From positions 359,204 through 423,203 of the forward strand of contig VFFE01006880.1 in assembly GCA_008921705.1 (NCBI GenBank): DNA of 64,000 nt, written 5' to 3'. The notes under the pieces were generated by a model. The model was not told the origin of the DNA. It searched no databases and worked only from the letters and a program-made list of their open reading frames with translations. Shown one piece after another: positions 13,011 to 25,776 of the stretch. Numbering within the stretch: the first letter of the stretch is position 1; every line of letters starts with the position of its first letter. A program made the position numbers and the translations under genes. The DNA is from Burhinus oedicnemus (taxonomy: Eukaryota > Chordata > Aves > Charadriiformes > Burhinidae).

Positions 13011-13030
13011 NNNNNNNNNNNNNNNNNNNN
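13011..13030. other. assembly gap (20 N)
   Basis: Twenty N bases separate the GC-rich block from a CR1. The true missing length is unknown. The CR1 stops mid-ORF2 exactly at the gap, so its 3' part, and perhaps more of the GC-rich block, is missing. Confidence 0.99.
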
Positions 13031-13576
13031 GTAGAGGGGCAGAATGACCTCCCTCGACCTACTGGCCACACTCTTCCCTATGCAGCCCAGGATTCCATTG
13101 GCCTTCCTGGTGACAAGGGCACATTGCTGGCTCATGGATAATTTACTGTCTACCAGGACCCCCAGATCCTTCTCCTCAGAGCTGCTTTCCAGCAGGTCCA
13201 CCCCTAGCCTATAGTGGTGCCTAGCATTCTTCCTCCCCAGGTGCAGGACTCTACACTTGCTCTTGTTGAACCTCATTAGGTTCTTCTCTGCCCAGCACTC
13301 CAGCCTGTCCAGGTCACGCTGGATGGCAGCGGGGCCCTCTGGAGTGTCAGCCACCCCTCCCAGTTTGGTATCATCAGCAAACTTGCTGAGGATACACTCT
13401 GTCCCCTCATCCAGGTCATTGATGAATATATTGACTGGACCGAGTATTGACCCCTGGGGGACACCACTGGTTACAGGCCTCCGACTTGACACTGCTCCAT
13501 TAATCACAACCCTCTGAGTTCTGTCACACAGCCAGCTCTCAATCCACCTCGCTGTCTCCTCGCCTAGCCCACAACA
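13031..13576 (-). mobile_element. CR1 LINE, internal ORF2 fragment, cut by gap
   Basis: Minus-strand CR1 covering the reverse-transcriptase palm and beyond. Reading leftwards from 13507 the minus strand encodes [19 protein letters not shown], then [10 protein letters not shown], then [11 protein letters not shown] (the FADD catalytic box), then [19 protein letters not shown]. The frame stays open to the gap at 13030. The FADD aspartates and SGVPQGS are intact, which marks a young copy. The 5' truncation is near 13576 (minus-strand TTGTGGGCTAGGCGAGGAGA). Bases 13031-13249 are about 98% identical, inverted, to 32486-32704. Confidence 0.95.
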
Positions 13577-16378
13577 TATAGTTTAAAAGTGAGTAATACA
13601 GACTAAAGAAAGGAAATCCTTCACCTTTCAGAAGGTAGCACTCTTTCTTTAGGACGAGGCACTGACTTTATATACTAGTAGAGTATTTAAATACATTGCT
13701 GAAAGCATTATACTTCTGATGAGGCATAAAACCGGAACTCTCACCCTATTCTTAAAACCTGATAGTTTTTGCAAGCAGAGAAGTGTTAACCTTCATGTTT
13801 TGGCCAAATTTCATTTGGATAATTATATTCCAACTAACTACTCGGGTAATTTCAAATGTCTAAGAGTCACCAAAACAAATTACGCTACATGTTAGCTCTC
13901 AGACCAGAATATAAGAACTAGAAGGTCACTGAGATAAACAGCAATAGATTGGTAGACTAAATGCCAGCAAAGCAATTGTGTTTAGGATATAAAATGCAAT
14001 GGAGAGCTAAGGCAAAATTTTTGAAAATTATGCTGAAAAGTATATGAGATCTGCAGCAACAGCCATACGCACAGGCTGTGGACTGCATTTCTTAATCCGC
14101 AAAACCTGAGTTTTAGTTTAGACAGCGGCTCCTTTCACAGCCTTTATTTACTAACAAAAGCTACCCTCCTGTGAAGTGTAGTTGCTCTCTGCACTTTGGC
14201 CAAAGACAGACCTATGACACGTGCATAATCTCTGTTTTCAGAAACAAGTGCAAGAAGGATAATTCTTCCATATTCCTCACAATACAAGGAATACCGCAAG
14301 CACAGGAGAAATACTATGCCAGAGGGAAACAAGTAAACAAGACAAGTAGTAAAAAAAAAATATTAATACAAAATATGCTTCAATGACTGACCAGGTGCAA
14401 GAATGAAAAAATTACCTAAAACATCCTTGAAAACGGATTAAGTCGAAGCAACACATCTGCTTAGAACTTAGGCAAAAAAACACATAACAGATTTGTTTAA
14501 TTTCTCAGAAGAGTTAAGGCTATGATAGCAAATGTCAAATTTCACACATTAGAAAAGCTTGAGAAGGGACAAAATAGAAAATTATTATTTTCTTATCATT
14601 GATATTATTTCAGATAAAGAACTTGTTAAGTTCAAATCAACTATACGTATCAAGACATTGGAGTAGAACAAGGATGTTTTCATTGTTTAAAAAAATGGAG
14701 CAAAACAAGGATTTTGGAATAAGGAAAGAAAAAGGCAAGAACAAAACCAAAAGAACAAAATTCTTTTTCTTGAAATGTAACTTGCAAGTGTAACTCTTAC
14801 ACTACAGTTCTTAAGATATCAGCCATTCAATGTACTCTGTTTGAAAAAGAAGTAAAGGAAGTAAAGGAAAATAAGAAAATGTTTTCTGAGTAAATCTGTT
14901 TACATGAGATCACTTTCAAGGCGCATCTTGCATTGCCATTGGTGATATAAAATATCCTACTAAAATAACCTGTCACTCATCTGAAAAATACATGTAACCA
15001 CTGAAACAGTGCTATACTACTTGACATCCAGCTACACCCATTGTTCAAACTGAAATCATTTTGCTGAATAAAACCTCTCTAAGAAGTTATCCCAGACTAT
15101 ATTTATAGATGTATCGTACACTTTGAAATACTAAGAGTGTATCATATTTATCTTTTGGAATAAATTAAAACCTAATGTAATAATCCAAAAGGTTGGTTTC
15201 CTTTAGTAGGAAAGAGATCATCGCTGTTTTGTGGCTAATATTCTATTCTTGATGCACCTCAGACTTATACTTCCATTTGATATCACATACCTAAAAGCCA
15301 TCCTCTCACTAAAATTGCTCTACTTTTTAACCTTTGCTGGTAAGCTTGCTCTTCATCAAACATGAGATTTACCTTTTCCCTTAGTCAACTTACCTATATT
15401 TTCCATAAGCAACACCTTATCCTGTTGAACACTTCAATAATATGTAAATATTTAAGCAAACAACATATTTTAATCCTGGCATACAAAACTGACTTGTAAA
15501 AGAAGGAGCTAAACAGAAAGACTATAAACAAATTTTGAATATATTTGTTAGCGCCCTCTTAACACTTCTAACACGTTCCATTAAACACTCACAGCATGAC
15601 AGTGAAACCGATTGCTCTGCAATATGATATCTCCTCATATAAGCATTTTACATTTTTATTATAGCCATTTTAAAAAAGGCATGTTAGTGCTTTATTTGTT
15701 GTAAAAGAAATTCATTCATCTGAGACTCATAAAACACACCTATGCACCACTTAGGAAAGATGAATTTCATAGTGCTTTCTTCAAGCCCTCAAAGAAGTTC
15801 TGCCATTCTGACAGAATATTTACAAGAAAGTAAAATGGTTGTCTTTGAGGTACTCCTCATACCAAAAGTATGAATTCAAAATCAGCTCCTCAGACTCACA
15901 GAACTTTGGACTTCGTACAACAGCTTTGTGTTTGTCAGTGAGCTTAGGTAAAGGCACGAGAGAATTCAGGAACCCCATTCTCTTCCGCCAATACGCACTT
16001 TCCTAAGGTCTTTATGACTGATTCCCCTAGGCTCCCATGGTTAGGAAATTTAAAATTCAGGCAATGAAAACAATACAATGTAATAATCAGTTAATAATGA
16101 TTACTCACTAAGCAGGCTATTGAAAAAATATCTAATTACATCACTCATCAAATTAATGTTCGCATGCTGTCATGCTATTTAAAAAGTACTTGTCTTCAAA
16201 GCAACAGTTTGGTTAGCTTTTCCACAGCCAATCCTCTACTTTAGACCTGGTGTTTGCTTGACCTGTAACATCTACAAAAATGTAAAATCTTGGAGTAAAC
16301 CAAGTCCCAAACCTATTTAAGTTTGCTATATTGTGACATGGCACATTACACTGCAGAAATCACAGCCTAAACCAATAC
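13577..16378. other. noncoding, AT-rich, 2.8 kb
   Basis: No gene or repeat recognised. Open frames are short and without domain signature. Confidence 0.55.
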
Positions 16379-17181
16379 CATAGAATCATTTTGGTTGGAA
16401 AAGACCTTTAAGATCATCAAGTCCAACCATCAACCTAACACTGCCAAAACCACCACTAAACCATGTCCCTCAGCAACACGCCTACCTGTCTTTTAAATAC
16501 CTCCAGGGATGGTGACGCCACCACTTCCCTGGGCAGCCTGTTCCAATGCTTGATAACCCTTTCGGGGAAGAAATTTTTCCTAATATCCAATCTAAATCTC
16601 CCCTGGTGCAACTTGAGGCCATTTCCTCTTGTCCTGTCGCTTGTTACTTGGGAGAAGAGACTGACCCCCAGCTTTCTGCAACCTCCTTTCAGGTAGTTGT
16701 AGAGAGCAATAAGGTCTCTCCTCAGCCTCCTTTTCTCCAGGCTAAACAACCCCAGTTCCCTCCGTTGCTTCTGATACCACTTGTTCTCTAGACCCTTCAT
16801 CAGCTTCATTGCTCTTATTTGGACACGCTCCAGCACCAGTGAGGGGCCCAAAACTGAACACAGTATTCCGGTGGGGCTTCACCAGTGCTGAGTACAGGGG
16901 CATGATCACTTCCCTACTCCTGCTGGCCACACTATTCCCGATACAAGCCAGGATGCTGTTGGCTTTCTTGGCCACCTGGGCACACTGCTGGCTCATATTC
17001 AGCTGGCAGTTGACCAACCCCCCCATGTCCTTTTCTGCCAGGCAGCTTTCCAGCCACTCTTCCCCAAGCCTGTAGCGCTGCATGGGGTTGTTGTGACCCA
17101 AGTGCAGGACTCAGCACTTGGCCTTGTTGAACCTCATACCATTGGCCTTGGCCCATCAATCCAGCCTGTCCAGTATCGTAC
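16379..17181 (-). mobile_element. CR1 LINE, 3' portion (about 800 bp)
   Basis: Minus-strand CR1 with a complete 3' end at the left (CATAGAATCATTTTGGTTGG, then AAGACCTTTAAGATCATCAA). Reading leftwards it encodes the post-palm part of ORF2: [43 protein letters not shown], then [14 protein letters not shown] and [20 protein letters not shown]. Frame changes near 16845 separate these pieces, so ORF2 is broken. The protein words and 3' UTR match the long CR1 at 45.5-48.5 kb closely, so the two belong to the same or a sister subfamily. 5' truncation is near 17181. Confidence 0.95.
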
Positions 17182-20100
17182 AGGCCAAACCCAAGCAGGA
17201 CCGTGCAATCTTGCACTGGAAGCAGTATGTTAATGCGTAGTCTCAAAAAAGCAGAACGACCCAGCAGAAAAGAAAGGAGGCTCAATCAATTGGCCAGAAT
17301 ATTAGTTTTGAAGCATTACACCTATCTCCCATTCTCTGGAGAGATACTGTATTGTTAGGTATGACAAAGTCAATGTGCATCTTAAAAGATTAAGAGACAT
17401 AATACAATATTGAGACAAAAACAGGATCTGGAAACTGGGGGTTTTATGCTTTTGTTAAGCAAGCTCATAGCCAATTAACGTTATTTCCAAAAACTGTAGT
17501 GACTGTAATGCAATTTAATGTCAGTATAATTCTGAATTAGTCCTCTCTCAAGAAAACCACTAACACAAACTGTCACAGGGAAAACAAAACTGAAAGAAAA
17601 AGAAAGTAAAACGCCTTAAGAATGCCCACAGAAAGAAGTTTCTTCAAAGTTATGGCCCAGAGACAACTACCACGTTAAAGAGAAGGATAGCACTGTAAGC
17701 CACTGACCTAAAACGAAAGAAAAAGAGCAATAAATGAATAAATAAAAGAACTTAAAGTTCCTGTGAAAAATCATATGCAGATAGCTAAAGCAAACTGGCT
17801 TTTTGCAGAGGATCAACTGAATGCTCCATCCCAAGTCAACGGAATTCAAGAGGTACAAAGTCCAAGACAGAAAAACACTGTCACACACATACCACGTATC
17901 TAAGCAGAAAGAACATCATCTGTATACACCACCTAGTCTAAAAAAAGGCTCCAGCCTTAAGCACAAAAGTCGACATTACAAATGCACATTTAGATATTTT
18001 CTATTCAAAGCCTGCTTAATCAAAAATTTAATTTTTCTATAGTATAGCTAGAATCTCAAGAGAGCTATTTGTTACATCTGCAAGTAATTTAAACATTTTT
18101 TGCTTCTTTACGGTAATGGCTATGTACCTGATTATTTCAGCAACCAGAAAAAAAAAAAAAAATCTAATCAGTAATGTCAATTGTGAACACAGTATTATAG
18201 CTGAGTCGACTAAACCTAACTAAATATGTTCACAGAAACCAACTAGCTATCACCATTTTACATCTGAAAACCTGATGAAGGCTACATTAATATTACTGTG
18301 CACATACTGCAAACATGTAGCTATACAGGAAAATGTTATCTGTTTTTCTAGGTTATCTCGTGTAATTATGTAGAACACCACAAACTGACAAGCAAATCAG
18401 ACAACTGCTGAAGTTTTGGACAGTAACTTCAAACAACCCTAAAGACTTTATAGGACACCATGTGCCTTCATATAAACCCAGACTAAGTTAAAAACGTTTA
18501 ACAACATGTAAAAGGATGAACATCTACACTAACATACACAGCTTAGCCTCAAAACTCTGCAAAAATACTAATCTCATTGGCTACACCTGGAGAAGTCTGA
18601 CGTGACTAAAAGATGGATTATGTTAAATCTTTCCTTCCTGCAAGAAAACATCACAAAGGTAAAGCCATCACAAAAAACAAGACTTTCTCACATTATCAAA
18701 TGCATCAAGAGATTTCAAGCTTAAGAATGTTTTATCTGATATTCCATCCTCAATAAGAAAAAATAATCACTGTTGATATAAAAACCTTTGCAACTTAAAA
18801 ATGATTGACTTACAAAGGCACTTTTTGGTTCAGAGTGTATGGGTTATAATGTCTTCTAAAATATTTATAACTTTTATAGCAATTATGAAAAAATGTTTTC
18901 ATTTGCAGTAAATCATTTAATATATTCTGTCCAAGGTGACAGCTTAATAAGATAACTGCTCAGGCAAACTGAATAACCAGCTGCATGTGTATCACACTGC
19001 CACTTCAAATTTAAAAAAATTCAGTCTTCTTTGAATTAAAATGTCTCCATCAATATGCCAATTCTTATGAAAAATAACAGAACTAGTGCTCAGTGGGTAT
19101 TAATTCTTTCACAGATAGTAAAACCAAACTTCATAAGCATATATACCACGTATAAATAAATAAACAAACCCTGCATCTTCACACACTTTTTTGTGTATAC
19201 TTTTAGCATACGCTGCTAACTTGGCCTTGCTCAAAGTATCAGTAGTTGAAATATATATAGGCAACCAATATATTCATGTTAGCCACCTTCATCTCTGCCA
19301 GGAACCGCTGTATGTAATAATCGATGCATTCAACACTTCATTTAAACAATATCTAGGATCTTCAGAAAGAAAGGAAGGGAAAAGAAAGAAAGGAAGAGTG
19401 GGAGAAAGTATTGTTCAATTTCTTATCCTTGTTTAGTTGTGAAGCTTTACAAGTTGTAATTGATTAATGCAATTGAAACTGATCATGGAAGTTTAAAAAA
19501 AAAACACTGAAGGAAATGGAATTTATGAATAATTAATCCATATATTAAAGGCCAAACTATTTATTTAGAAGACTTTCTTGAACTGAGTTTCCATAATCAA
19601 TCCAGTTATTGGTCTTCTTAGTACAAACGTACACAGTGCATTTCTTGTCAAGTATTGCGTATGTCAGCATCAGGTACTCCTCTGCCAGGTAATTAACACA
19701 GTCTATCATGGTGTTTGCACAGACTATTCCACGTTTCCTACCTCTTGCAGTTTGGTGAAGCAATTTTAATAATGTAAGGATAGAAGAAAATCACAATTTT
19801 TTCTTCAGCTCCAATGACTATAACATGCATTTATTTTCTCAACTCTTTTATTGATTTGTGACCCCTCTGCCATAAGGTATTTCAGTCTATAAAAGACTAA
19901 AGAAAAAAAAAAATACATGCTGTTTTGAATAAAGCCTTAAAATAAATTACAACTACACGGCATCCAAGAAAGTAAAAGCCTTCTAAACTCTGTATCACAG
20001 ATGAACAATGAGCTTGCCCATGCTTTCTCAAATTGTATGCTAAAAGTGTTCATTGAACTTTTTTCTTACTACAACTACCGCTTGAAAGCCTTTTTAAAAG

Positions 20101-20664
20101 AAATATCAGAATCACAAAAATTTTAAGAATTCTAGTGTTGCTAAAATCAGTTTGTCATAGTTTCACCAACTAGTTCATTACACCTGACAGTTGACGGTAA
20201 AGAAGCACAAAATTACACGGCATTATTCAACTTATATCAAAGTTATTCTGACATTAAAAATTTGCCAAATCGACCATACATCTACAGAATACCAAAAGCT
20301 GGTTTAAGGTTTTTTAATCCATGGAAGTAGTCTGAGTCAGCTTCTTATATGGACCACAGTTTTAGTTAGAGCATTGTTTTTTAAAATTCAGTTTTGTCTT
20401 CCATCTGAAGCAGCTTGCTGACCACAACTGGAACACTCTCCACTCCAGGAAATTAATCTAGCTATGCTCAACCAGACATAGCAGATCTTCATCTTGAATC
20501 GGATTTTCCCTGAAATGACAGTGTTAGACATCGCTCCCAAAGTCAACAAATGAACTAGCGATTCAGTTTTGAATTAAAACTCTAGATATTTCCTATTTAG
20601 AATCTCCTAACTAGTAAGACTCAAAGAGGTTTGATAGAAAAGATCGAATAACAGCTTTAAGTAA
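17182..20664. other. noncoding, AT-rich, 3.5 kb
   Basis: No gene recognised. It contains A-runs (about 18148-18162) and a 35-base uninterrupted purine stretch at 19364-19398 (AGAAAG/GGAAGG units). Small frames such as the one at 19191-19436 include that purine stretch and look compositional. Confidence 0.55.
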
Positions 20665-20941
20665 CTAAAAGTCTGGTGCGCCGAGGATGGGAACAGTTCC
20701 CACTGGTGACAGGAAAACCATGCAAAGGATGAGCTAGCACAGAAAAAGGGAAAAGCTTTCTGTAGCTTTCCACCGTAGCAAAGGCTAGAGGTGATTAAAT
20801 ATGGATTGTGGAATTTCCATCACCAGATCCTCTTCCAGAATGGCCTAGACATTGTTTCTCTGTAAGCGGCCCTTTAAGGCAGCAAGATAGAGACTAGATG
20901 TTCTCGTAAAGTCCCTCCCAGCTCTACTTTCTGGGATTTGT
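20665..20941 (+). mobile_element. ancient CR1 LINE 3' fragment
   Basis: A degenerate plus-strand CR1 tail. 'GATTGTGGAATTTCCATCAC' corresponds to the CR1 segment encoding '-VVESPSL-'. Near its end 'AGACTAGATGTTCTCGTAAA' followed by 'GTCCCTCCCAGCTCTACTTT' matches the CR1 3' UTR pattern (GACTAGATGATCT..AAAGGTCCCTTCCAGCTC). The terminal octamers have decayed to CTGGGATT. No coding capacity remains. Divergence is far above that of the other CR1 copies here. Confidence 0.6.
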
Positions 20942-22755
20942 TTAACATCTCTTGTACAAACACGGACAGGAAAATTTATTAACTGCAGCTGGAATATTTG
21001 CTTAAGAAGTCAGTAATGAAATTGAGTACAAGCTCACTGAAATCCTACTTTCTCCTAGAAATCTACTTTCTCTTCAGGCAGAATAGGAAGTTTTTTTAAA
21101 AGGTTCTGATAAAAAAACGTACCATAAAGCAGTATTATTAACTGAAGCTATTTTATTTTAATGGTATACACATAAAAAAAGAGCACATTCACTTTTTGTT
21201 AACCAGGATTTTTAAAATAATTTAGGTTTTACTGACTTTCAGATATCAGCCACAAAAAGAACATCAATGTGTTCAGCAGCAACAGAACAGATAACCTTGC
21301 CTCTTAATGAGAAGAAAGAAGACAGTCGGAGTAACATATAATGAGAAACATTTTGTCGTAATGCTGTCTCCACGTCAGTAATCTACTGTTTGTGAGTAAA
21401 ATCTGCAATTTTTCAAGTTCCAACCTTTGAACATATTACTATACTGAACATTCATAAGATCAAGGAAACATCAAGTACCAGGAAGCATCTCATAAATCTA
21501 AAACTTAAAGAGGAAAATCTGATGTTACTGATAATGTTAACTACCAATTCTACAACTTTCAGTCAGTGAATGACTAATACAACCACCATAACTAGTATGC
21601 ATATTTTTTCTTATCAAATATTAAAAAATGTTTAATCTTTAAGGGGTAATTAATTATCACTCTGAGTAGTCTGAAGATAAAATGCTTATCTAGAGCTGGG
21701 ACACTGACTTCTCCTACCTAAGATTTTTATTACCAAAACTTACACAGGGGAAAAATAACTACAGAATTTTCAAGATGATACAGTGTAATAATGCTGTTAA
21801 TAAATACATAAATAGATGGAACTGATATTTGTCTAATAGTTCCTACACAAAAGGTTCCCAAATATGAGATAAAAGATATTACTTGTTATACAAAAGATAA
21901 TGAAGATTTTCACATAGAGCACATTACCCCATCCCTCTTACCTTATTAATTCATAGCCTAGAAAACTGCATTTTCACTACTTCTTCCAGCATTTAAGGTC
22001 AGATCTGATCCTGCTTTAAAGTTAGTCTCCATGGTGCATTCATCTGTGCTTTCAGCTATTTTGTGAATCACAAAGTAATTAACCTTTATTCAATACATTT
22101 ATCATTCACTGACAAGCGTGGCATTTCTCCCTCAAGCCTTTCTCGAAACAAAGTGCTACTATTATAACTGTTACCAACAATGTATGCAAACAAATACTGA
22201 TAAAAGGTAGAGCAGTACACACACAAATGTAAGAACAGTCAAGCAAAAAGTAATTTTCACTAGCTCCCTGTGATTTCCCTTATTTGTCATTAGGTCAAAA
22301 AATAACTTTCTTTATATACTTCTGAGCACAAAAAAATCTGTAGGGATTTTTGGTGAGGTTTTTTTAAGTTTTAAGAATCTTCCTCTTTTTACTTTTTTCA
22401 CCACCTAAGCAGATCACAATAATGCTTCCGAGTTTTAAACTGTTTCTGAGCAAGTTTCAAATCAAAAAGGTTTTTAGCATTTCTAGTACATATCACTTTA
22501 CACATCGCTCAATAGCATTTTTTTCAGTCATTCATATTCCACAGAGCTCAAGAGGACGAAAGATTGTCAATGTAAATGTACCAAAATTCTCTGGCGTACC
22601 TCTCTGGCTGACGTACCACTCAGTGGATGGGTCATATTTTTTTTTTCTTTTTATATGTATTAGACTACATACGACTTCCTTTACAAAGGAAAAGTCTTTA
22701 GAATTTCCTTCAAACTGGAAGGTCAGTAAATTTTAGAACAAATGAGGAGAAGAGA
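20942..22755. other. noncoding, AT-rich, 1.8 kb
   Basis: No gene or repeat recognised. The open frame at 22422-22736 has no domain signature and ends where the next CR1 begins. Confidence 0.55.
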
Positions 22756-23217
22756 AACAGATAGGGGCCACAAAGATGATCCAAGAGCTGGAACACCTCT
22801 GCTATGAGGACGGGCTGAGAGAGTTGGGGTTGTTCAGCCTGGAGAAGAGAAGGCTCCGGGGAGACCTTAGAGCCCCTTCCAGTATCTGAAAAGGGCCTTA
22901 TATGAAAGACAGAGAAAGACTTTTACTAAGGCCTATAGTGATAGGACAAGGGGCAATGGTTTTAACCTGAAAGAGAGTAGGTTTAGATTGGACATAAGGA
23001 AGAAATTCTTTATTGTCAGGGTAGTGAGGCACTGGCACAGGTTGCCCAGGGAAGCTGTGGAGGCCCCATCCCTGGAGGTGTTCAAGGCCAGGCTGGATGG
23101 GGCTTTGAACAACCAGGTCTAGTGGGAGGTGTCCCTGCCCACGGCAGGGGGGTTGGAACTAGATGATCTTTGCAGGTCCCTTCCAACCTAAACCATTCTA
23201 TAATTCTCTGATTCTAA
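22756..23217 (+). mobile_element. CR1 LINE, 3' portion
   Basis: Plus-strand CR1 starting within ORF2 (GGGGCCACAAAGATGATCCA, the '-RRATKMI-' region). It continues through 'CTGGAGAAGAGAAGGCTCCG', 'GATAGGACAAGGGGCAATGG', 'CACTGGCACAGGTTGCCCAG' and 'TTCAAGGCCAGGCTGGATGG', then a full 3' UTR with 'GGTCCCTTCCAACCTAAACC', 'ATTCTATAATTCTCTGATTC'. ORF2 is interrupted by a small deletion/frameshift near 22890. The 'GGGCTTTGAACAACCAGGTC' tail places it with the same subfamily as the fragments at 43.4 and 59.5 kb. Confidence 0.95.
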
Positions 23218-25499
23218 ATTGCTGCAGCGGTATTCATATTAGAGACCAACATGAACTCACATACCAAACTGGTGAACTACTCGTACAAACTATCCACAGC
23301 AGAGTATGTCCAACATGTCTCTCCTTTCTTTTTGAAGGAAGGAGACTCTCAACAAATGATCAAGGAAATTACAGATCTGTAAGTGACTTCTATACTGGGC
23401 AAACGGGCAGGAACCGTAACAGAAAACAATATTAGTGGACAAATGGATTCAAGTGATAAGAAGCGCTCAAGTATTTTTTAAGGTCAGAAACGACATCTAC
23501 CAAATCTATTCTCCAAGGAAGTCAATGTCAACATGAATAAGGATGAGTATGTTCAAATTTTCCAAAAGCTTCCTAGAAAGCAGTTAAGGAACCACGGTAC
23601 ATGGGATAAGAGAAAAGGTTTTCCTCACAGTACACTGGTTCAATAGCCAGTAAACATCACACAATTGCAAATAGACACTTCTAAAACAGTGGAGGGAAAT
23701 ACTACCATTGGGGTCAAAATGGTCCTGTCTCATCGGGTGCTGTGCAATACAGTCACATGATCAGAAAATGGGGTTGCTGATGAGTTCTAAGTTTCACTAA
23801 TAAAATGTTGATATAATAATATACTAAGTATTTAAACACAATCACTGGTTATAAATTACAGGTTGATGATTGTAGGTAGCTCTCTGAAAACACGTGCTAA
23901 GTAGGTAGCAAGTTCCAAAAGGAGAGATTCAGTAGGTGGAGACTCTTCAGGTAGATAGAGACTACTGAAAGGCAATACGAACGCAGTCTATCAAATAATA
24001 AACACTGTGCGGAAAATGAATATGGAATGATTAAGCTCCCACTTTTGGAGGGGGGAAAAAAAAGAGAAGCTAATTGATATATTATTTGACAGACAACAAA
24101 TTCTACATACAAAAAAACCCTGATTTCAGCAGGATACTTTGGAGGCCATTTAAAAAATTCATGTTAAAGATTGCCTAAGTGGTAGGTTTTAAATAAGACT
24201 GATCAGCTACACCCTCTGCTTAATGAAGCCAGCAACCAACTAAATGTTGAAACCTGAAAAAATGAAGCAGAAAACAAACTCTTTTTTATGTCATCTTTTC
24301 GTATTGTTTCCTTGAATAACTTACAGTACTAGTGGCCTGTATTAGGGATGCCAGATGGAGCTTTTATAAGCGTTAAGTCTTATTCCAAGCCCTACTTTCA
24401 GCAACCTTCTTTTAAAGGATGCTTCACATAGGAAAATCAAACCATTAATACAAAAAGAAACACAATAGCAAGTAAGGAATTTCTTTTTTGTAATCCTGCA
24501 ACAAGACAAGAATCATAACACAAAACTAGTGGGTAACAACCAGAAAGACTGTTATATGGAACTATAAATATAAGTAGAAGTTGAATCTCCATGCCGAGGT
24601 TGGAATGTTTGCTTTTTTGAAAAGCTGATCTTTCGAAATTCAAGGCCATGTTTCCCAGGAGAATGCAGTATATAACCTCTGAAAACTATAGTCAACTTCA
24701 GCTTAACTTACATACAGATTTAAGAACTAAGTAATTTTACTGATCGCCAAAACTTAGCATGAAAAAAGAGCCAAGGAAGACATCAGCCTGCAAATAATGC
24801 ACAGTACGTGCACTTCCTCATGGTTTTGCCTTCATTAACTGAGAAAATGGATTATTACTTTTTCCAAGTTTATCATTTTCTGTTATAGCAATAGCACGGC
24901 TAAGTTTTCTTTGAAAAAAATAACTAGTAAATAGCATTTAAATGGGATTTTCCTGATATTATTACTGATTACATGAACCAAGTCTCACAAACAAGACTGT
25001 TTAAAGTTTGTATATATGTGCATGTATATGTGTATATATGTGCATATATACATATGTATATACATCCTTTGTCAATCTAGAAAACCAAGTAGCAAGCCAA
25101 AGCAATTGAAAACTTATTGTATCTCATGCTTGCTACAAATTATTTTCCACACTAACTAGATAATAATCTTTAAATTGGAATTCTCTGATTGCTATGTGGA
25201 GCCCCCACAGCTTCTCCTATTGTTCCCTATAAACTTATTCTATAGCCACTGTTTACACATCCAGTCATGTGTTACTGCATCTAATAAATACACAACTTAA
25301 GTATAGAGGAAATTACTTAAGGGCTTGCTTGACAACTCACAAGATGGTAAGCCCCACATCCCTCTGCAGGACTGCTTTAGATATCCTAGTAAATGTCTGT
25401 AACAAAACAGTTTTATTGAATTTCAACTGTGCATATAGTAGTAAAACTTCTAGTTGTGAAGCACAGACGCACCCACCTGCCTGGAATCGTACTGCTTGC
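23218..25499. other. noncoding, AT-rich, with TA/TG tract
   Basis: No gene recognised. A TATG/CATA-type tract sits at 25009-25066. Open frames are short and unremarkable. Confidence 0.55.
25009..25066. repeat. TA/TG-rich simple repeat
   Basis: About 58 bases of alternating purine-pyrimidine built from TATATG, TGCATA and CATATA steps. It is partly self-complementary. Confidence 0.8.
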
Positions 25500-25705
25500 T
25501 GTTCGCTTAGCGTCCTGAATGGGGATGCCAAAAAGATTGCTAAGGCTCATGTACTGCCCTCTGTTTCTCACTCCTGTGGGCACAGATGATGCTGTAAAGG
25601 GAGACTTGGAGGGCAGATCACTGGAAACCGCAGGACTTCGTTTCCCCTGGATCCTGCCACTCAGGAGGACAGACACACTGGCAGAAGTGAATGTATCCAG
25701 CAGAT
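25500..25705 (+). pseudogene. CR1-type ORF1 fragment (SGNH esterase domain remnant)
   Basis: The plus-strand frame at 25519-25713 reads ...RLLRLMYCPLFLTPVGTDD AVKGDLEG...FPWILPLRRTD. The order matches the CR1 ORF1 esterase core: a hydrophobic strand, then a GTND-type block followed by -GDLE-, then an -SILPVR-type strand. Here the GxND box reads GTDD, so a block III residue is changed. The segment is isolated: no ORF2 follows, and the next element, 25709-25776, is an opposite-strand CR1 tail. ORF1 of CR1 is thought to act as an RNA-binding or esterase accessory protein in retrotransposition. The assignment is by pattern recognition only. Confidence 0.5.
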
Positions 25706-25708
25706 CAC

Positions 25709-25776
25709 CATAGAATCATAGGATAGTTTGGGTTGGAAGGGGCTTTAAAAGGTCATCTAGTCTAACCCTGCACGGA
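25709..25776 (-). mobile_element. CR1 LINE, extreme 3' tail
   Basis: A 68-base minus-strand CR1 end: CATAGAATCATAGGATAGTT, then GGGTTGGAAGGGGCTTTAAA, AGGTCATCTAGTCTAACCCT. Only the last bases of the 3' UTR are present, i.e. an extremely 5'-truncated insertion. Confidence 0.9.

Noticed and set aside
12563..13141. 192-codon plus-strand frame across the N gap
   Set aside because: It joins unrelated sequence through unknown bases and runs antisense through CR1.
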